DNA of 64,000 nucleotides from Epiperipatus broadwayi (GCA_028023455.1 JAQFVV010012420.1:1242001-1306000); one strand, 5' to 3'; positions 12,227-24,100 are shown, numbered from the stretch's first letter. Notes: generated by a model from the letters alone, not told the origin. A program made the numbers and translations.

Positions 12227-13198
12227 AAAAATTTATATATATATATTCTTTCAATTTATCAGTGTTTCAATTATTTCTTGCTTAGTTTTTATTCTTTCAA
12301 AATCTCATTCTTTATGAATCTTTATTATTTAGTAAATACAGATCTGTATAAAAGTAGTCTTAATTGCATATATTGTTTTTTTTGTTTTTTTTTTTATTTT
12401 TGAATTATGAATTAACGTATACTATTTTTCAACAAAAAAGTCTGTTTTTGACTTTAATATTTTTATTCTAAATTTATTATCTACATTAGGATGAATAATG
12501 GCCTCTATTACATTCGTCCAAAACTCTGTATTTCAATATTGAGTAGTCAATGGAAACTAGGAAGCTGTCTCAACCAAATCTTTAGACTAATTGCTAATAG
12601 TTTGCCTTGTAAACCCAATAACTAATTTTACTTTTTTTTATATTATTCAAGATATCTTTTATTCAAAACCAAATCTAAAATTTGTCACTGAAAACGGCTG
12701 GTAGTCAGAAACTAAAACGGAAATAGTGAGTGATATCATTACTTAATATCCATTATTTGCTAAAAACTTCAAAAGATTTTTAAAACAGTGGATTGCTGAT
12801 TCTAATGGTTAAATTAAGTAGAAAGGTCATGTGATATTTTGTTTCGTATAATTTGTTATCTACATTTTTTTCTGGTTTTATTGTATTAAATATACATTTA
12901 TTTATTTTTTCATATAGGATTTCTGTTTTTTTCATTATTTGTGGGCATATATACATGAATAATTAACAGATTTCCCAATTTTTTTTTGAGTCATCAACAA
13001 TAATAGCAGCAAAAACTTGATAAAGTTGCTAGAAAAATACTTTTGATTGTGGCATAGATAATAATAATAAAAAAAGAAGAGAGAGAGAAAAGAGGGAAGG
13101 TGGGGGGGGGGTATATTTAAAAAAATGATTGAACAAATTTTATGAGGAATGGAAGTCGCAAAAACTTTCGTCAAATAATTAACTATATTGCAATCATA
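12227..13198. other. No gene recognised
   Basis: AT-rich with a GA-rich tract at 13,078-13,100 and a run of about ten G at 13,102-13,111. An open stretch at 12,935-13,174 on the minus strand is only the complement of this low-complexity DNA. Confidence 0.55.
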
Positions 13199-13632
13199 TT
13201 TTCCTGAAGGTTTGTGAAGATGGTATTTTAGTTGTATTTATATATTGGACTATTTCCATCATCTAATATTAAGTACTGTATTAAATGTTTTTAGAAAAAA
13301 TTAACTTTATTTAAATTTTTCAATTACCTTCAACTACTAGTAATAGGATAAAGGTTAGTATAAGCACAACATTTTTCAGAGGTATTATTCTCCTCTCTTC
13401 TTCAAGATGGCTGAGTTAGTTACAATATTATCGAAAAATTTTATATTCAAGAATCTAAGGGTCCAGGTTCGATTTCCATACTAATATTGTCACAGGTCAA
13501 ACCAGCAACACCTGAAAAAGAGACCTCTCGAAACATTATGCATTTAAATAAAGTTAAATTTTTCTAAAGACATTCATTACTTAATATTAGATGATGGAAG
13601 TAATTCAATCTATAAATACAATATTACAATCA
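13199..13632. mobile_element. Foldback element with two hammerhead-like motifs (PLE family A)
   Basis: The left arm (TTTTCCTGAAGGTTTGTG, then TTGGACTATTTCCATCATCT and TTAACTTTATTTAAATTTTT) is repeated inverted at about 13,540-13,632. Inside, two copies of a family A core lie in opposite orientation. The minus-strand copy (13,405-13,371) reads TTGAAGA, AGAGAGG...CCTCT, GAAA. The plus-strand copy (13,512-13,533) reads CTGAAAA, AGAGACCTCT, GAAA. Both follow the hammerhead layout of core, stem II and GAAA. There is no coding sequence. It is likely a PLE end that duplicated in inverted orientation. Confidence 0.6.
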
Positions 13633-15479
13633 TGCTTGCTTTACTGTTTCACCTTTATTTCTGGACATGCTTTTAAAAATGTATATATATATATATTATT
13701 TAAATTTTAAAGCAGTAATTTTCAATAATCAAAGCAAATATATTTTTAATGAAATAATATTTGTTTATTAGTTTAGCTATCAAATTTGTCTTTCTCTATC
13801 TCTCTTCATCTTTACATAAATTTGACATGGATAGTTTGTATTAAAATATTTTCATCTTTCAATTCTTCAGCAGACATATATAACTATAAATGTATTGCAT
13901 GGGTTTATTTAAAATAAGAATCCTTTTTTTTTTAATGAATTGTTAAAAAAAATAGCTGAAAGCATGATAATAAAATTATTTTCAAAACTATGACTACCAG
14001 AGATCATTAATTTTCCCAACTATTGACTGTTAAATGTCTAAACTTTATTAATTAAGCTGTCAGTATTAAAATTATTAATAAAACAAAATATATGTAGTTA
14101 ATGCTTATAAGATTAAACTAATTTAAACAAGAAAAAAAAGTGAAAAATCATAAATGGTATAAAAATTAGATGGGGGGGGGGGAGGCAGGAGAAAGATAAA
14201 ATTAAAAAGAAAAAATAAATTGCAGCAAATAGATAAATAATTGTTTGAATAAAATGCTAATTACAAACCCAGTAATCCTGCATTGCAAAGTTTTTTAATG
14301 AAGATATTCAGTCAATCAGATAATTCTATAATATAAAATATAAAAAAATGCTTATCTCCTACGAATATTTTGATAATCTTTAACTGCCCCCAGATAATCA
14401 GTGATGTCTAAATATATAATTGTGTAGATGTGATCTGAATCTCAACTGTTTTTTTTTTTTTGTACTCTATGTCCATCCTACATTCTTTTTTTAAAATTTT
14501 TAAAATTTTCACATTTGCAAACTTCTTATAAAAATATTATTTTGCCATGTAACTCAAATTTCATCGTGTTTAATGTTAAAATATTCATCAGAATATTACA
14601 ACTATCAGAAATTATATTCACTAATTTTCATTTGGCCGTTATTCTAAAATAATTATAAATTGTTTAGATTTTTAGCATACCTGATGAGGCTAGATTATAG
14701 CTGAGAAACATGTTCTTTGAAAAATAACCCTCTTTACACTATGTTAAATAGCAAATAATGATAATAAAAGTTTAAATCTTAGAATTAAAGTACACTTTCT
14801 TTTTGATATATATTAAAGCAGCGATATTTGTGGGTTAATGTTGTGAACTTATATTTATATTTGGATATTTCGTATCAATATTTCAATTTTCTGATTTTTG
14901 AGAATCTGCAATATTTCTGAGTGATTTTTATTATCCAAAAAATGGTGGTTAGACCTAGTTAAATCTTTGGTACAGCTCTGATATTAATAATGAGCAAATG
15001 TGTATGGTCAATTTTTTATGAGGCTAAGTAATCTTTGAATATATTTTATCAAAAACAATGATTCAAAATATAATTTTTATGAATTCAAATATTATTACCA
15101 AAATAAAATACTTTCACTAACAAGAAGAATAATGTAATTATTTTAAGATTATGGTAGCATTATAAATCTTTTTTAAAAATTAAGATTATTAAGCTCCTAT
15201 TTCTGTTAACTATTGCAAGGTTAAAATAAAAACAAGCTTTTTTAAAAAAAACAAACAACAAAAACAATATCAAATTTGTATGTTGTTGCATTCTTTAATG
15301 AATTTATAATTTTTTTTTAGATTAAATGAATGCAAAATGATAACAACTAAAAAATCATTATTTGATTGTATGATTTTGTTAATGTAAAATTATTTAGGTT
15401 TCAAAATGAACATTATTTCAGTCTTAAAGACTGTTACATTTGCTTAGGTTTGCTTCGAATACATATGTTTACATTGAAA
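13633..15479. other. AT-rich, no gene; G-run and a hammerhead-like motif
   Basis: Contains a G run at 14,172-14,182, a T run at about 14,450, and the motif CTGATGAGGCTAG...TAGCTGAGAAAC at 14,681-14,709 described separately. No coding potential was recognised. Confidence 0.5.
14681..14709 (+). ncRNA. Hammerhead-like core, possible PLE 3' end relic
   Basis: CTGATGA at 14,681-14,687 is followed by an imperfect hairpin (GCTA paired with TAGC around GATTA) and GAAAC at 14,705-14,709. This is the order of hammerhead core, stem II and core. However, two extra bases separate stem II from GAAA, and I could not pair a convincing stem I. It resembles the terminal motif of many PLEs but no reverse transcriptase is visible beside it. 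Confidence 0.3.
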
Positions 15480-16020
15480 GACAGAGGGTCTATTAAAGCG
15501 AGTCAACTATAAATACATAGAGGAAACAGGGAGGGGGATAGGTAGATAGGGTTGTATATGGGGCCACTGGAAAAGATTGCTTGAGGAATTTTTACAGTAT
15601 TATACTTGGAGGGATTGGGGTTGGTGGTTACAGTGATTGTGGACTGCCTTACGGTTGGGTGTAGATTTGTACAAATATTTTTGATTGGCATGGGAGTGTG
15701 TAGGTACATATGTATACATAACATGAATATTTTACATGATATTTAGAGTTCATTGAGTGTGACACATTATTGGTGAGTGACAGATCATATTACTCAGGGT
15801 TGTGTATGCTCAGAGATGGCATTACTGGCTATTCTTAGTTACATAATTGTGTTGTTGGTGATTTCAGGATGCTCTCTAATATCTGAAGCTGCAGTGCATG
15901 CTATGGAGCTTGAGATGAGTAGGATCCCATCAGATGTATTTATATCATGGTGAGTTGGATGATGGTTGGTCCTAAGGGGACCATCTCTTGAGGAGGATTA
16001 TTGTTGTTGATGTGAAATGG
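15480..16020. repeat. G-rich plus-strand segment, probable dispersed repeat
   Basis: This segment is less AT-rich and strongly G-skewed on the plus strand (GGGAGGGGGATAGG, GGAGGGATTGGGGTTGG). On the minus strand there is a 73-codon open stretch rich in Pro, Thr and Ile with no recognised domain. Sharp compositional edges suggest an inserted repeat or a transcribed non-coding unit, but no terminal repeats or target duplication were found. Confidence 0.35.
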
Positions 16021-17018
16021 CAGTATGGTGACTGGTTAGAAATTAAATTGCTATGTCACATATAAAATTATTTATTAATTTGATCTTTATTGTTAATATA
16101 TTTATAATATTTTAATAAGCAAATTTAGAATTTTGTTATCCTCCATTAATTTTCAAAATATCTTTACAAAAATCTCAAGAAACATAAAAAAATGTAAATT
16201 GTTTTTGTAAAAATTTTTACTATATTATTTTTGAAATGAAAAAAAAAATCAGTGGAAACAAAAGCTGATCGGATAAAAGTACTATATATATTACCACTGT
16301 ACAATATTTAAAAAAAAGTAAACAGGAAGTTTTAAATGTATACAGTTTTGATTCTTCAAACGGCTAAAGACATATTTACATGATCTAATATTTATTCCAT
16401 TGATAAATGAGTCAACTGTAACATTTTGATGAGCGGATTATATTACAAATCAATTTTGAAGATTTTGATAAATTTCCCTAAATTATGAGTAGAATACTTT
16501 TAAAGATTTAAAGATCTGAAATTTTGTTTGAATAAGTTTTGCGAATAAAATCAAATATGACAACACTTTAAATAATAAAAAATATGTTAGTCTAAATGAT
16601 CTTCTAACCAAAACATTTTCTTTTAATAGCAACTTATATAATGGAGAGAAAAAAAAATGAGCAAAAAAACCTTACTGGAATAAATAGAATTAAGTCAGAA
16701 AAAGCTCCTAAACATCACTTGATTTTTCCTCCCATTTACTATAGTATCTTATAAATAAGAGCACTTCTTCATTTTCTCCCGTAGTGTCATCTGTTATAAG
16801 TTCGACTTTAAAGATTGGAAAATTATTTAAACATATTTATTATGACGTTTGCAATGATAATTAATAAAAGCTCATCATTAAATAAAAAAAACATCAAAAT
16901 GTTTATTGTATTTTTAACTTATTTTTGAATCAATTTTTTTTTAACTTCTGTTTTGTGGATTTTTTTTCTCCAAAAATTGAAATTAACTGAATTGTTTTTT
17001 AATTTAGTATTTTTAATT
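16021..17018. other. AT-rich stretch; one short coding-like segment
   Basis: Mostly low complexity. The exception is a 43-codon minus-strand open stretch at 16,708-16,836, listed separately. Confidence 0.45.
16708..16836 (-). CDS. Short coding-like segment, possible terminal exon
   Basis: An open stretch of 42 residues ending DDTTGENEEVLLFIRYYSKW then EEKSSDV and a stop. A possible splice acceptor (TTATAACAG) lies just before the acidic part. Its residue make-up (acidic, balanced) is less AT-driven than the surrounding random frames. No family was recognised, there is no strong polypyrimidine tract, and chance is a real possibility. Confidence 0.18.
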   Translation of the reverse strand: MCLNNFPIFKVELITDDTTGENEEVLLFIRYYSKWEEKSSDV

Positions 17019-17262
17019 GTAATATTTAAAACAGCATTACGCTGTTGCACATGCGCTTTGAAGATTTTAACTATAAATGAATGAATACTAACACTCAACC
17101 ACATGATAAAGTCTTTGGAAAAGATAGAATGGCCTTTCCAAAGACTTTATCATATGGTTGAGTGTTAGTATTCATTCATTTATAGTTAAAATCTTTAAAG
17201 CGCATGTGCAACAGCGTAATGCTGTTTTAAATATTACAGTTTACAAACATCGCGCTATATAA
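17019..17262. repeat. Near-perfect 103-bp palindrome
   Basis: The left arm 17,019-17,122 is repeated almost exactly in inverted orientation at 17,135-17,238, with a 12-bp loop. The arms include GCGCATGTGCAACAGCGTAA. The right flank continues to CATCGCGCTATATA (17,249-17,262), the same terminus as the element at 18,534-18,712. The high arm identity means a young or gene-conversion-maintained structure. Confidence 0.8.
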
Positions 17263-18533
17263 AAATGATTTATTTACATATATTTTTAATTAATAAATTT
17301 AATTTAATTCAGATATGAAGGTCGTCATCCTTCGCAAAAGCGCCTTACTTTAAAAGCATTCAAATTAACGATGTTAAATACTAGTAAACTCTCGATTCAA
17401 GTCACAAAATAAAGACTTTTGAAAAAATAAGAATGGTACAACTGTCTTATCTTTTGTACGTACATGCAATTATATAAGCCAATCTAAGGCATGGTGCTTC
17501 TGTGAAGAATGATTACCTTGATATCAGAATTATAGTTTGACATTGCTCTGGTAAAAAAATTCTAGATTATTTAAATTTAAAAAACACAAATTTGAAAAAT
17601 TATAATTGATAATGAGTCTCTGATTAGTAAAATGTGACAACTATAAAAAAGTAAAGAAAGAATAGAATCAAAAGAGCTGTATTTAGTTTGAATGTACACC
17701 TTATTTGAGAAACAAACAGTATACATAAAGTAGATAAAAATTGAATTATTTAGTGATTTAGGAAATTGAAAACTATTTAAACAATCTAAATGTATATATA
17801 CATGAATTTTAATTTAAATAAATTACAAACTGTGTGGTATATTAAAAAAGTGATAGCCTGTATGACATGAGTTTTGCAGATATTCCGTCTAAAATGGTTA
17901 AGATTGAATTAGTCACAGAGTTTAAAGGATTAAAATATCCAAATAATGATGAGATATTTTTGAAAGTTAGTATAAAAATTCTGTACATATTTACTCTGGG
18001 ATGAATGACTTGAGTTAAATATGATCTAAAAAGTTTGATTTGGATATATGACATATATAATATTCATTAAAGCTGTAGCCTCAAGCACATGCGTATAAAA
18101 TGTGATAGTAGGGATCTCTACAGGTCTTAAAACCACAAGCTTACTCATTGGAAGAAAAGAGGGGAGTGGATGTAAAATAAAATGATTCATGAAAACTAGT
18201 TATGAGTAATGTTGTAGTAGAGTATAAATATAAATTATTTAGAACGTTGATTGCCTATACAAAAAGAATCATAAAAAACAAACTGTTGATATAGATTGGT
18301 TATGTAATGTGTTTTAACAGGATTTTATTATTTAATTTATAATAGGATTTTGGAGAAAGTTCAATGCAGATTTATTTTTTCATATTGTAAATCACTCAAG
18401 AATTGAATTAAAAGAATATTAATTGCATTTGTATCTGCATTTGATTTGTAACATAAAAATAGTTTTATAAAAATAGAGTTAGAAAAATATAATAGATTTT
18501 AAGCTATAATAAATTGTTTGTAAATGTTTTATT
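17263..18533. other. No gene recognised
   Basis: AT-rich. The minus-strand open stretch at 17,842-18,054 (70 codons) shows no recognisable protein features. Confidence 0.5.
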
Positions 18534-18712
18534 TATATAGCGTGATGTTTTTATAAATTATAATAATAACTGTAGCATATTCCTCTTTGTACAGCGCATG
18601 TGCAGTGGAGTAAGCTACAGTTATTATTATAATTTATGAAAACATTTAAGCTCATATGCAGCAGAGTAAGCTACAGTTCTTATTATAATTTATAAAAACA
18701 TCGCGCTATATA
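18534..18712. mobile_element. MITE-like element with TATATAGCGYGATGTTTTTA ends
   Basis: The left end TATATAGCGTGATGTTTTTA and the inverted right end (AAAACATCGCGCTATATA) form terminal inverted repeats that extend through ATAAATTATAATAA. Inside, GAGTAAGCTACAGTT is repeated at about 18,609 and 18,665, and a third copy lies outside at about 18,873. No coding sequence. The shared terminus places it in the same family as the palindrome at 17.0-17.26 kb. Confidence 0.65.
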
Positions 18713-19764
18713 AATTAAATATTTATATATGTTTAAGTTTTCATTTAATAATGACGTATCATAAATAGTAAAAATTTCGCAAGCGTCATTAACAAAATTT
18801 AAAAGACTTTATTTTGTGTTTGGAAAGGAGAGTATTCATTATAATTAGTTTTCGATTTATAAAGTGCATGTGTGGAGTAAGCTACAGTTATTATTATAAT
18901 AAATTGTTTGGTAAAATTAAAATACACACAGAAAGGGTAGCTTTATTACTGCCTAGCATGCTTTCAGTATATTTTTACTATATTATATTCATGACAGATG
19001 AATATTTTCAATTTATCAAATATCATGTTGGCTCAGAAAAGAAAATTAGTAACAATTCAATAATAAATTGTAAAATAATAATAATAATTAATGATAATAA
19101 TTAGAACTATGCAAGCATCTATATGATTATCACAACATATATTTCTCTTTGTAAATAATTTGTCAATAAACATTTGTTTGATTAAAATTTGTTAATTGTG
19201 CAAAATTGTTACTTTGATATTTGAGGTTGATGATGATTAGTAATAATAATGTGATCATACATGATTTAAGGATGTTTCAAGAATAGGAATAAATTAAGTT
19301 TTGATTATTATGATTATTGATGAGATTGAATTTAAGATATGTAAAAATAAGATAAATCAAAATGCAGGATATGAATATTAGTTGAAGCTTTTTAAGAATT
19401 TATTTAAATTTTGTATGGATAATACAACAATTATAATTGATGTGTTTAAGGTCTAATCATGCTATATTTCTAATTGTTCTGATATTCTGTAGTAAATGAC
19501 AATACCAAGTTCAAACAAAATGAACAACTTTGATTATTCTTTAATTTTTTTTTATTTATAAAATTTAAATCAAATAATTTTTAATTGCATATGTAGTAAT
19601 ATTACTTCTACTAATTTTATTCACTTTGTTTTATCCAAGTTAGTGAAACCTTGGAAATTTTTTCACATTACAAAAGCAGATAAATTTTTTTTTAGGTGGT
19701 ATGATCATATTGAATCCAATTAGGTAAGTATTTGTCAGTAAATATATATCTAGTTATTAAATAC
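18713..19764. other. No gene recognised
   Basis: AT-rich with (TAA)n-type microsatellite near 19,075-19,100. The 96-codon plus-strand open stretch at 18,814-19,104 overlaps repeat copies and AT microsatellite, and is not protein-like. Confidence 0.5.
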
Positions 19765-19823
19765 CTGGATTATAAAGATCCCAGATTAGTGACATGAATA
19801 TCAGTGAACTGTCTGTAGAAAAC
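19765..19823 (-). CDS. Candidate exon following the receptor-like exon
   Basis: On the minus strand this 59-base segment is preceded by TGCATTTTAG and followed by a donor GTATTTAAT. Its reading frame joins the exon at 20,102-20,204 without a stop, restoring an Arg codon across the junction (AG|G) and reading FSTDSSLIFMSLIWDLYNP. It shows no clear receptor signature, and open frames of this length arise by chance, so the link is tentative. Confidence 0.25.
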
Positions 19824-20101
19824 CTAAAATGCATATGTCTGCAATATGATAAAGTCTTTACTATTAAATAAAGGGGAGTATATTTTATTATTATGGACCA
19901 TCTTTACTTCTACTATTATTGTTATTTTTGCTCCATTATTTCTACTATATTTTTTACTACTATTGTTGCTACTACTAATAATAATTTAGTACAAATACAC
20001 TATTAATTAATTGAAAAAAATATTAATACAAGTTACATAAAGCTCATAATATAATAATAATAATAGTAATAATAATGATAATAGTAATACAACAATTTTA
20101 C

Positions 20102-20204
20102 CTTTCTAAACTTAAAATAGCAAGCCACCACACAGTAAGAAATAAAAATAATGATCCAAAGTATCCTTGAGCTTGGCACAGGAATGAACTAAATGTCCAT
20201 TCAC
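20102..20204 (-). CDS. Candidate exon encoding a seven-helix-receptor TM3-like segment
   Basis: On the minus strand this 103-base block is preceded by a good acceptor (TTTATTTTTCAG) and followed by a donor (GTAAAATT). In the phase leaving two bases at each end it reads EWTFSSFLCQAQGYFG, then SLFLFLTVWWLAILSLE. A WxF motif, then Cys, then a hydrophobic helix ending in LSLE(R) is the arrangement of extracellular loop 1, the disulfide Cys and TM3 in G-protein-coupled receptors. The WW also recalls Frizzled-type or cAMP-type receptors, so the class is unresolved. If real, it is the clearest host-gene exon here, with PLE copies in the neighbouring intron. A second frame is also open for 30 codons, which lowers certainty. 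Confidence 0.45.
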
Positions 20205-20469
20205 CTGAAAAATAAATAATTATTTTTATTATAATAAAAATTGCTGTTATGTATATAAATATTCACATAAATATTTGTGTTTGATAAATAATTGAAAAAT
20301 GATTAATAAGCACACCATGAACAAAATTTAAAAATACTTAATCAGCATAGATGTTAACCTGTCATTGGTATTTACTATTTCATGTTTTGAAGTTATAACA
20401 TGCATAGAAAAGCTACAATTAATATAGTATCAGAACAGCTTTTAAAATCCATAACACACTGCAAGGAAT

Positions 20470-21130
20470 CCTAATTTTTAGAACACCTAAATTTGAAATA
20501 TTGAAAACAATAACTGCATCTATGAAACACCATGTGAATGTGGAAGAAAGTATATAGGTAAAACTGGTTGTTTAAGTGAAAAGTGATCACAAAGTGATGA
20601 TTAAAAAATTAAAAAAAAACATGTATCTAAAATAGAAGATCATATAAGTTCAATCAGGAAAAGACAAAAATATTGTGCAGGGATAAAAAAAACAAAGAAG
20701 AAAATTTAAAGAAGCTGCTCACATGATAGTGGCAAATAATCACATAAGAGAGCTTAGTGTAATAATCTATAATGTTTGCAAATCAGTCATTGATCTTGTT
20801 GAGAAAAAAGTTGAGAAATAAAGAGAACCCTCATAGGTATATAAAAATTTTGTTCACTGTTGCTTTTGACAGAGTAGCCTTGTTGATTAGAATGCCACCT
20901 TAAATTCAATATTCCATGCTAATATCATCACAGATCAGATCACAAACACATAAAGAAGACAAGAATAATACCATTCAAAATGTTGTGTTATATACTAACT
21001 TTTACACTATCATTATAATTGAATGTATTTAAAAAATTTAAAGTTTGAATTTTTCTAAAAACATTTATAATTAGATGATGGAAATAGTTTAACATGAATT
21101 AAAACATCATCATCACAAACTTTTAGATAA
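20470..21130 (+). pseudogene. Penelope-like element (family A), EN domain and 3' end
   Basis: The plus strand at about 20,505 encodes NCIYETPCECGRKYIGKTG. This is the C-x-C...Y-I-G signature of the GIY-YIG endonuclease at the C-terminus of PLE proteins. After about 400 bp of broken reading frame come CACATAAAGAAGACAAGAAT (a decayed family A core) and the family 3' end TAGATGATGGAAATAGTTTAAC. The reverse transcriptase is missing in this copy. It abuts the next PLE in tandem. Confidence 0.7.
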
Positions 21131-24100
21131 ATATTAAGTATTGAGTATGGACCTGGTATTACACCAACCTTTAGACATTATAATAAATTGTGTCTAAAAC
21201 AGGTCAAAGTAGAATATCAATTGACTTTCCCATGCAAATGTAAATCTGAAGGGGTTATCCCTAAAGTTTTGCAACTAAACTCTCCAATTCACTATCAAAG
21301 AGCAAAAAAATTATCCAGAGAGCAAATGCAGTTTTTGTTAAAAAAAATAAAAATGCTTAAAGATTTTTCAAGTACTAAATATTGCATTCTACTGATAATA
21401 TACAATATTCACTAAAAAATAAATTTATTTATAAAAACGTTATAAATTTTTTTCAAGAAATAAAATCATATTGTAAATTGCATGGAAAAATAAAACAACA
21501 TCAAAAAAATAAATATATAAACCTACATAGTCATATCAAATGTCATATTGTATCAAACAATCTGACAACTTTATATATTAAAATCCTAGTTCTGTTCAGC
21601 TAAAAGATGCTGAAATTTTTGTTCTGGAAAAATGATTAACTTTGCCAACACATGACCTATTAGCTCATTATTAATTGTAATGACAGCAACTGAGGAAACC
21701 ACTCAAAATTGGCTTTTGAAAAAATCAAGAATTATGCTAGAGAATAAAAAGCCCTTCAGAGACCTTAAAAAATCAAAGTTAAACATTTCCTTAAATCTTT
21801 CAAATGTCACAAATCCATAATCATTCACATGCTGACAAAGGCAATAGTATTGTTATAATGGATATTACTGATTATGGTAACAAAACAAGAGATCTCTTTG
21901 TAGCAAGCCAATACAAACAAATGTCAAAAAAGTTTTATATCAGCTATATAAACAAATTTAAAAACATTAGGTCAAACAACATCGTAAGAATTTCACCTAT
22001 TTAGAAAAAAGTTTAGCAAAATTCCTCATCTTTATGCCCTACCTCAAATTGATAAGGATCACATTCCATTAAAACCTATTATTAATTCTAACAATTGACT
22101 ACATTCTTTTCTTAAGATTCTTAGTTCTTTGCCTACAAAATGAAAACCTTTGTCAGAGATTTTAAGTACTTTGTAGAATTGACTAAGAAAATGAAAATTG
22201 AAAAAAGTGACATATTGGTAAGCTTTAATGTGAAAAGCTTATTCACAAACATATCCTAAGATGAAGCCAGGACAATTTTTCCTATTGATAATATAATAAA
22301 AATTTTAACATTTTGCTTAACAACAACATACTTCCAATACAACACAAAATTCTTTCAACAAAATCAAGGGATGGCTATGTGCTCATCATTGACACTCCTG
22401 ATCAGCAATATTTACATGAAAGAACTTGAAATCACAGCTGCAAATAGTATTACATCTTTATCTAAAGTCTGGCTTTGCAGCACCAATGATAAATTTTTTA
22501 TAAGACCACATAATGAAGTAGTATTACAAACATTCTGGATCTATATCAACAATATACCATTTTCAAATAAATTCACAAACCAAATCTACAATTTACAGAA
22601 ACCCATGCATATAGTAAAATATTTAGTATGCACATCCAATCATGACAAAAACATAAAAAGTAGAGATATATTATCACTATGGGAGAGAATAAAAAAACAT
22701 TTTTGAGAAGTCAATGATTTGAAAAAAAAAAGAGAAGTACTATATAGAACAAAGATCCACTAAGTGAACTCCAAGCATTATGAATTATCACACTAGTGGT
22801 TTATGTACTTATTTGATTATGTTATATGAGCAGTTTCTCTAAATTTCATGGTATTTATTTTTTTTCTCTATTCAATATTCTTATCTTTTCCCAATCAAAC
22901 ATATGTTTGTTAGTAAATACATGATCTTCTATTTTAGATATTGTTTTTTTCTAACAATAACTTTGTGTTCTTTTAAGCAATTTTCAATGGGAACTGATCC
23001 TACTGATATATATCCATTCACATTAATATGGTATTTTGCATATGCAATTTTTATTTAAACCACTAAACCTCACAAGGTGGCATTACTATATGGAGAGTTT
23101 TTGTCTGTTTACTAACAATTTTTATTTTTCAGCAATTTCAATTTAGGTTTTGTTAAGATTCCTCATCATGTGTTATAGTTTTGGAAAGCTGTTCTGATAT
23201 AATATTGATTTCATATTTTTTAAAATTTGTCTGCTATCTTTAATATATATGGATATATTATAGTATCTATAATTGATTTTAATTTTTATTGTCTAAGATT
23301 TTACTGGTAATGAGTTATCATTCTTTATGAAATTCAAAATTGCATACATTTATTCATCTGCATAACATTGTTGTTTCTTCTTTCCTTATAACCTGCAGTT
23401 TGAGTGCACTTTTGGTAAAGTTCACTATAATCATAGAATTCAGCTTTAGGTTATAAAAAAAGAAAGAAACCACTTCTTTATCTAGACAACAAACTTATGT
23501 AAATTTGAATTACAAATACAAATGAAAATCAAAATTACATTCTTTATGAAAGTTTGTTTTATATAGGATTTTTCTTTTTTCTATTGATGGTATGATGGAA
23601 CTCTCAATATTCCACATAACAATAACATACTTTCAATACAACATGGAATTTTTTCAAGAAAATTAAGGAATGGCTATGGGTTCAGTAATGTCATCTCTGG
23701 TTAGCAAAATTTACAAAGCAGAAGTTGAACCACAGACATAAATATTATATCATATTCACTTAAATCTAACTTTGTTATGTCAATATATACATTTGTTGTA
23801 TGATCACATGATAAAAAGCATTATTATAAGCATTCTGGATATACATTAATAACATATCTCTTCTGAATAAATTCATAATAGAATCAGAACAAAAATAAAA
23901 ATTAGCATCAAAGATGTATTTGTAACGATTCTCCATCATGTCAAAATCAAAACATAAAACAGTGAATTTCATTATTTATATTATGGAACAGAGCAAAAAT
24001 TGTTTATATAGAAAGTAGTGATTTGGAAAGGAAAAGACCTACATTGAACAAACTCTCATGAAGAATGATTATCCATCAGCTGTCATTAAAAAAACCCTTA

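Noticed and set aside
12935-13174. 79-codon minus-strand frame
   Set aside because: It is mostly translation of GA-rich and G-run DNA.
18814-19104. 96-codon plus-strand open frame
   Set aside because: It overlaps MITE copies and an AT-rich microsatellite and has only AT-driven residues.
19696-19723. A 28-base plus-strand micro-exon between a strong acceptor and GTAAGT
   Set aside because: Both signals are good, but the exon is tiny, not a multiple of three, on the strand opposite to the receptor-like exon, and has no partner exons.
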